Origin: Albula goreensis
Lineage: Eukaryota; Chordata; Actinopteri; Albuliformes; Albulidae
Reading direction: 5' to 3'
Assembly: GCA_022829145.1 (NCBI GenBank)
Contig: CM040749.1
Span: 18,065,987-18,129,986 of the forward strand
Length of the DNA: 64,000 nt
A program made the position numbers and the translations under genes. The notes under the pieces were generated by a model. That model had not been told where the DNA came from, made no database searches, and was given only the letters and a program-made list of their open reading frames with translations. This document shows, one piece after another, positions 60,126 to 64,000 of the stretch. Within the stretch, counting starts at the first letter, position 1; each line of letters begins with the position of its first letter.

Positions 60126-63031
60126 TACACTGTCTCTGTCTCTCTTTCTCTCTTATCATCCATTGACCTAAGAACATTGTTATTCAATAAAACCTCAGTG
60201 TGTCTTAGTCTTAATATATACTGCCAATTGTTACAAGTATAAATGTTCACTTTCATACAACAGGTTTTCAACTTCTTTTAGGGACTATAGATGTTATTGT
60301 ATAACATGAAAATATGTGTGTTAGCCACTCAAAGTTAATGATGAAACTCATTATCATCAGAATCGCAATTAAACTGAATGGAAGCCAAGATCTCCTGTAC
60401 CTTGCATGATGCTCCCAAAAGCCAACAGCAGTAAACACTTCATGAGCAAAGCCAGCTATGCAGCAATCACATCCTCAGGCAAGCTGAGAACAAAACACAC
60501 CTGCACTAAACACATAAACCTAAACACAGTCTATGATTCCCCTGCAGAAATGATGCAAATGAAAAAAATGTGTGCACTTTTTGTGTCTGTTGCTAAGTAG
60601 ACTGTGTGCTAGTTATAAGATGATGTGTACTGTTGCCATACTCAAGAGTGGTACTTTGTAGAAACTATTTACTCCACAATCACATATTTCTACACTTAAA
60701 TACTACACATGAAGGTAGAAGGGGCCACCCAGAAAACACTTGGTGACACATATCAATGGATAGTTTTGGGTTTGGCCAGGCATCTCTGATTGGACTTTAC
60801 TTGAATAACAATAACACTGATAACTACCTGCAGAAATAAAGAATGTGTGGCTTGTGAGCTTTGACAACATTCATAGTCTTGCCACCAACAGACTCCTGAT
60901 AACCCAACACTATTCTCTCTGTGTGATCCAGGCGTATGCAAATCAATCAATTTGCATAAGGGCAGCTTAGTGGTGTGCCCAGTGGAAAAATCAGGCCTCG
61001 TCACGGTGCTCCTCTCTATGACAAAGCCCAGACAAAGTGTGGCGGGCCTGTTGACTGCTCCAAAGAGATAACCATGCAAAATGAGGACACTGCCCAAAAG
61101 CCCAGCTGTCCTCAGCCAGGAGTCCACCTGCCCCCCTACAGAATCCTCAGACACATGGGCCCTTCTCTTCAGCACATGGAAAAGGGGCTTCCTTTTTATT
61201 TCCTCACTGAGCTGCACAGAGCTGTGAAACTTCTATCTCCACAGCTGGAGCTAAGAATAGTTTACCTCCACCTGTCAGAGGAGTCCCTACAGGGCAGCCT
61301 GTCTGCGGGGGTCTTTATGGTTTCACACTCAGCTGCCTAACCCAAACAGATTCAGGCTATGAGCTCCAGTTTTGTCTGTGCTCTGTGTGCCCGTGTCTGT
61401 TTCCCATCAGAGAGATTGTATCATGATTTATTCTCAGACTCTGATACTCCCATCAATTTTCAGATCTCGCAGCACTGGAGCATCATGGAAAACAAGCATC
61501 AAAAACTCAGAGCATCTTGCTGCATAATTTGCTCTCTCTGCCTGCATCTCTCTGTTTTCACACTGTGAAGAGGTAATTGAGGTGAGCTGCACTCTCCCCA
61601 GCTTGTCAGGAATGGTTTGTGGAACGCACTTCATGGTGCATATGACCCTCAGGGGAAACAATTTAGACCAAAGACCATGACTTCAAATAAGGTCAGTGAC
61701 CTCCATGAGCAGAGAATAGAAAGACCAGGCTTGATGTTTTCATCCACATATGAACTTGTGTGTGACAAAATTTTAAAGTTGTCTTGTTTTTCCCATAAAT
61801 AGAAATAGTCTATAAATGTCAATTGAGCAACCATCAGCTGTGAAGTACCATGCATGAAAAGGAGTTCAATTAGCAAGGATGGCACATATTTAGTGAATCC
61901 ATACCAAATCTGTCAAATGAGCATTGGTATTTGCTCTACATTTTTGCTTCCTTTGATAGATTTTTCATCAGGCTGTCTTGGTTGGCCTTGTAAATATTTA
62001 ATCTTATATGGTAATATTTAATAGATTCTGATCTTTTAACTATGGGTACTAACTCATGATGAGTCAGGACACAGCAACTGCATATCAAGTAGTATTGGTT
62101 GCTATAGAAGCATTTTTCACCCTTAGAGTGGACAGACTCTTTAAGGTTATTGTGTTTTGTCATGCCTTTCTCCTTGCCACCCAAAGGCTAATTGGGGTTG
62201 TTCACACTGACAGAAGGAACTGTCATGCAGCGGGCAAGAACTCTGTGGTCCTAAAATAAACTCCCTCATCCCTAAGCTCTCTCCCCATACGGAGTGAGAC
62301 ATGGGGCGACCCAGCTGCACACAGACATCCTGATGCTGTGCTACTGAGGAGTGCCTGCTGTGACCCCCAACTCCTCCCCTCCCCCCCTCCCCTCAGCACA
62401 TTGCAAATGGCAGTGGCTGTGATTGCAAGTGGCAAGCAGCACAGCCTGTAATAGTCCCAGATGGATTCAGGTCTGATTCAGTGATTCAGTCCAAATACAG
62501 AGAGGAAGATAGAGAGAGATTTTTCACTGTAAGTGAAATTATGGCTTTTAGCTACATGGCTGACTTCTTGTCTGATAGCTTTTTCAATTGTCTGCTCACT
62601 AACACTGGGACTTTTGACTTTGGTCAGACACAATGATTAAAACCTTCAGCTTATGTATCAAACCACTCAACAGTTTGTCTACAGGCAATGGAAGAGGCTA
62701 CATATCTGCTTCTGCACAGCTGTGGAAGCTAAACAAGTTCAGATCTGTAGTGCCAGTGGACACTTCTCCTGGTAAAGAGAGCAACGCGTATTATGTGGAT
62801 GACGTCTTGTGGCCTGAGAGAAACCAAAGATACAATGCAGACTAAGGAGGTCCATTGTACATATTTTTCCTGCACAAGGTGGATTTTTGCAGATGAGTAG
62901 GATATTTACTGGTCCACACAATGTTGCAATAATATATGTATGGATCAATATATAAGATGTAGAAAAATCAATGAAAAGAGTTTTGTCAATGTCATAGTTG
63001 ATTTTGTGGTTTGCAAGTCAGTAGTTAAAAA

Positions 63032-63232
63032 GACATTACATTACATTACAATCATTTAGCTGATGCTTTTATCCAAAGCAACTTACAGTTGATTAGGCTA
63101 ACCAAGGGCCAATCCCCCTAGGAGCAATGTGGGGTTAAGGGCCTTGCTCAAGAGTCCAGCAGTGATGGTGTTCTTGCTGTGGCTAGACAGGGGCTTGAAC
63201 CACAAACCTCAGTGGGTCCAGTCATGTACCAT
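63032..63232 (+). mobile_element. Fish interspersed repeat (SINE-like) with ATTAC repeats
   Basis: Starts with ACATTACATTACATTAC, then CATTTAGCTGATGCTTTT and ATCCAAAGCAACTTACAG, followed by a body containing GGGCCTTGCTCAAG and a tRNA B-box-like end near GGGGCTTGAACCACAAACCT. Repeats with this word order are very common in teleost genomes. I do not assign a formal family name. Confidence 0.75.
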
Positions 63233-63238
63233 TGTCAA

Positions 63239-63590
63239 TACAGTGAAACCCCAGTTTTACATGCCGCAATTTAACGTGAATTCAGACATAACGTGATGAG
63301 TCATTGGACCTTTATTAAAAAGATTTACTAAAAATGAATTGTGTTTTAATTTCTACTGTAACAACAACAATTTATTTGCATAATCCTTTAATTCAAAGGT
63401 AATTTACTTGCCACAAGGTAAACAAGGTGCAAAAAATGGGTCAAATAGGGTGAAAATAGGGGTGTTTTAGGATGTTAGGTCAACATTGGGTCAGTTTGAA
63501 CACTGATTTTCTTAAACCCCAGTTAAGCATGACCCCGCTTTTTTTGCGATGACATTTTATGGACCTCTATAACGGGGCCACTCTGTAACT
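63239..63590. mobile_element. Possible second Tigger-like relic
   Basis: Left TACAGTGAAACCCCAGTTTTA (from 63239) and the reverse complement of the right end, TACAGAGTGGCCCCGTTATA (to about 63590), agree at most positions and begin with TACAG. An internal AACCCCAGTTAAGCATGACC repeats the theme. It is degenerate and short, so the call is tentative. Confidence 0.4.
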
Positions 63591-64000
63591 GTAAAAACCA
63601 TTACTAAGCGAAAGTTCAGAAGTTTCATTTGGATTAATGACATTCTCCAGGCATGGCCCTCCTGTCCAGGGCCTGGTTGCAGCTGCTCCTGGAGCCACCC
63701 GGGCAGGTATACCTCTGTTAGGCACCAGGGCATGGGCTGCTTTTTATCACTCTCACACCTTCTACCTCCCATCCCAGTGAAGCTCATCTCATTATCACAA
63801 TGTCTGTGTCCTGATGTGATATCAGAGATCAATGAACCTAACGCTAAGGCAAAGCGGCCTCAGCACACAGCACTATCATGCTCTGTAGCTTATAATAACC
63901 TGCATGGGATGAATCAGGTCACATGTGCTGTAATCAGTCCAGTAAATAATCTGTCTGCGACTTGACTTGTGGAGTAAACATTCACCACAAGTGGTAGAGC

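Larger units (their letters stand above)
52480..63030. other. Long gene-free region right of gene D
   Basis: I found no exon chain with matching phases on either strand. GC content rises in patches (about 54900-55400, 58000-59050, 61000-62400), which could be conserved noncoding or regulatory sequence, but conservation cannot be judged from one sequence. Open frames of 60-154 codons occur (for example 60753-61217 minus and 60975-61340 plus), overlap each other on opposite strands and lack recognisable domains. Confidence 0.4.

Noticed and set aside
60030..60271. Open frames on both strands around a Ser-Leu / Glu-Arg repeat
   Set aside because: Both are artefacts of the CT microsatellite.
60753..61340. 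Overlapping frames of 154 (minus) and 121 (plus) codons
   Set aside because: They oppose each other, lack domains and splice partners, and are plausible by chance in a GC-richer patch.

Overview
The window is animal nuclear DNA: AT-rich, with interrupted genes, GT-AG introns, microsatellites and decayed transposons. The gene families (an EIF5 orthologue, EXOC3/TNFAIP2-type Sec6 proteins, short secreted C-type lectins) and a fish-type SINE with ATTAC repeats point to a ray-finned fish, most likely a teleost. The species cannot be read from the sequence. I saw no complete viral or bacterial gene.

Layout. (1) 1-2.8 kb: the 5' end of EIF5 on the minus strand, with three coding exons (residues 1-109), a probable untranslated first exon and a GC-box/CCAAT promoter. 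(2) 5.38-9.93 kb: gene B, a plus-strand Sec6-domain gene of the TNFAIP2/EXOC3L family (606 aa, 11 coding exons). (3) 12.1-26.2 kb: three plus-strand secreted C-type lectin genes (182, 182 and 200 aa), each with a TATA box, an untranslated first exon and six or seven coding exons. (4) 27.4-32.6 kb: gene C, a minus-strand Sec6 gene (649 aa, 11 coding exons). (5) 33-41.6 kb: no intact gene. It holds a terminal-inverted-repeat DNA transposon, a long foldback hairpin and a possible decayed coding remnant. (6) 41.65-52.5 kb: gene D, the longest minus-strand Sec6 gene (811 aa, 13 coding exons), with a Tigger-like DNA element in one intron. (7) 52.5-64 kb: no gene that I can support. It has microsatellites, a G-quadruplex motif, a SINE and a possible second Tigger-like relic.

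How it fits together. From memory, human 14q32 has EXOC3L4, TNFAIP2 and EIF5 next to each other in one orientation. Read on the reverse strand, this window gives D, C, [lectin 3, lectin 2, lectin 1, B, all inverted], EIF5. D and C therefore sit where EXOC3L4 and TNFAIP2 would be, while gene B and the lectins form an inverted block inserted beside EIF5. The lectins probably act outside the cell (mucus or plasma). The Sec6 proteins probably act in the cytoplasm in membrane remodelling. EIF5 is a housekeeping translation factor.

The most interesting signal is in the lectin array. Lectins 1 and 2 are almost identical from intron 1 to just past the stop codon, introns included, but their promoters and 3' flanks are clearly diverged. 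That pattern suggests recent gene conversion. Every amino-acid difference between the two falls in the C-terminal part of the lectin domain, where ligand is normally bound. All three lack the usual EPN/QPD and WND calcium-binding motifs.
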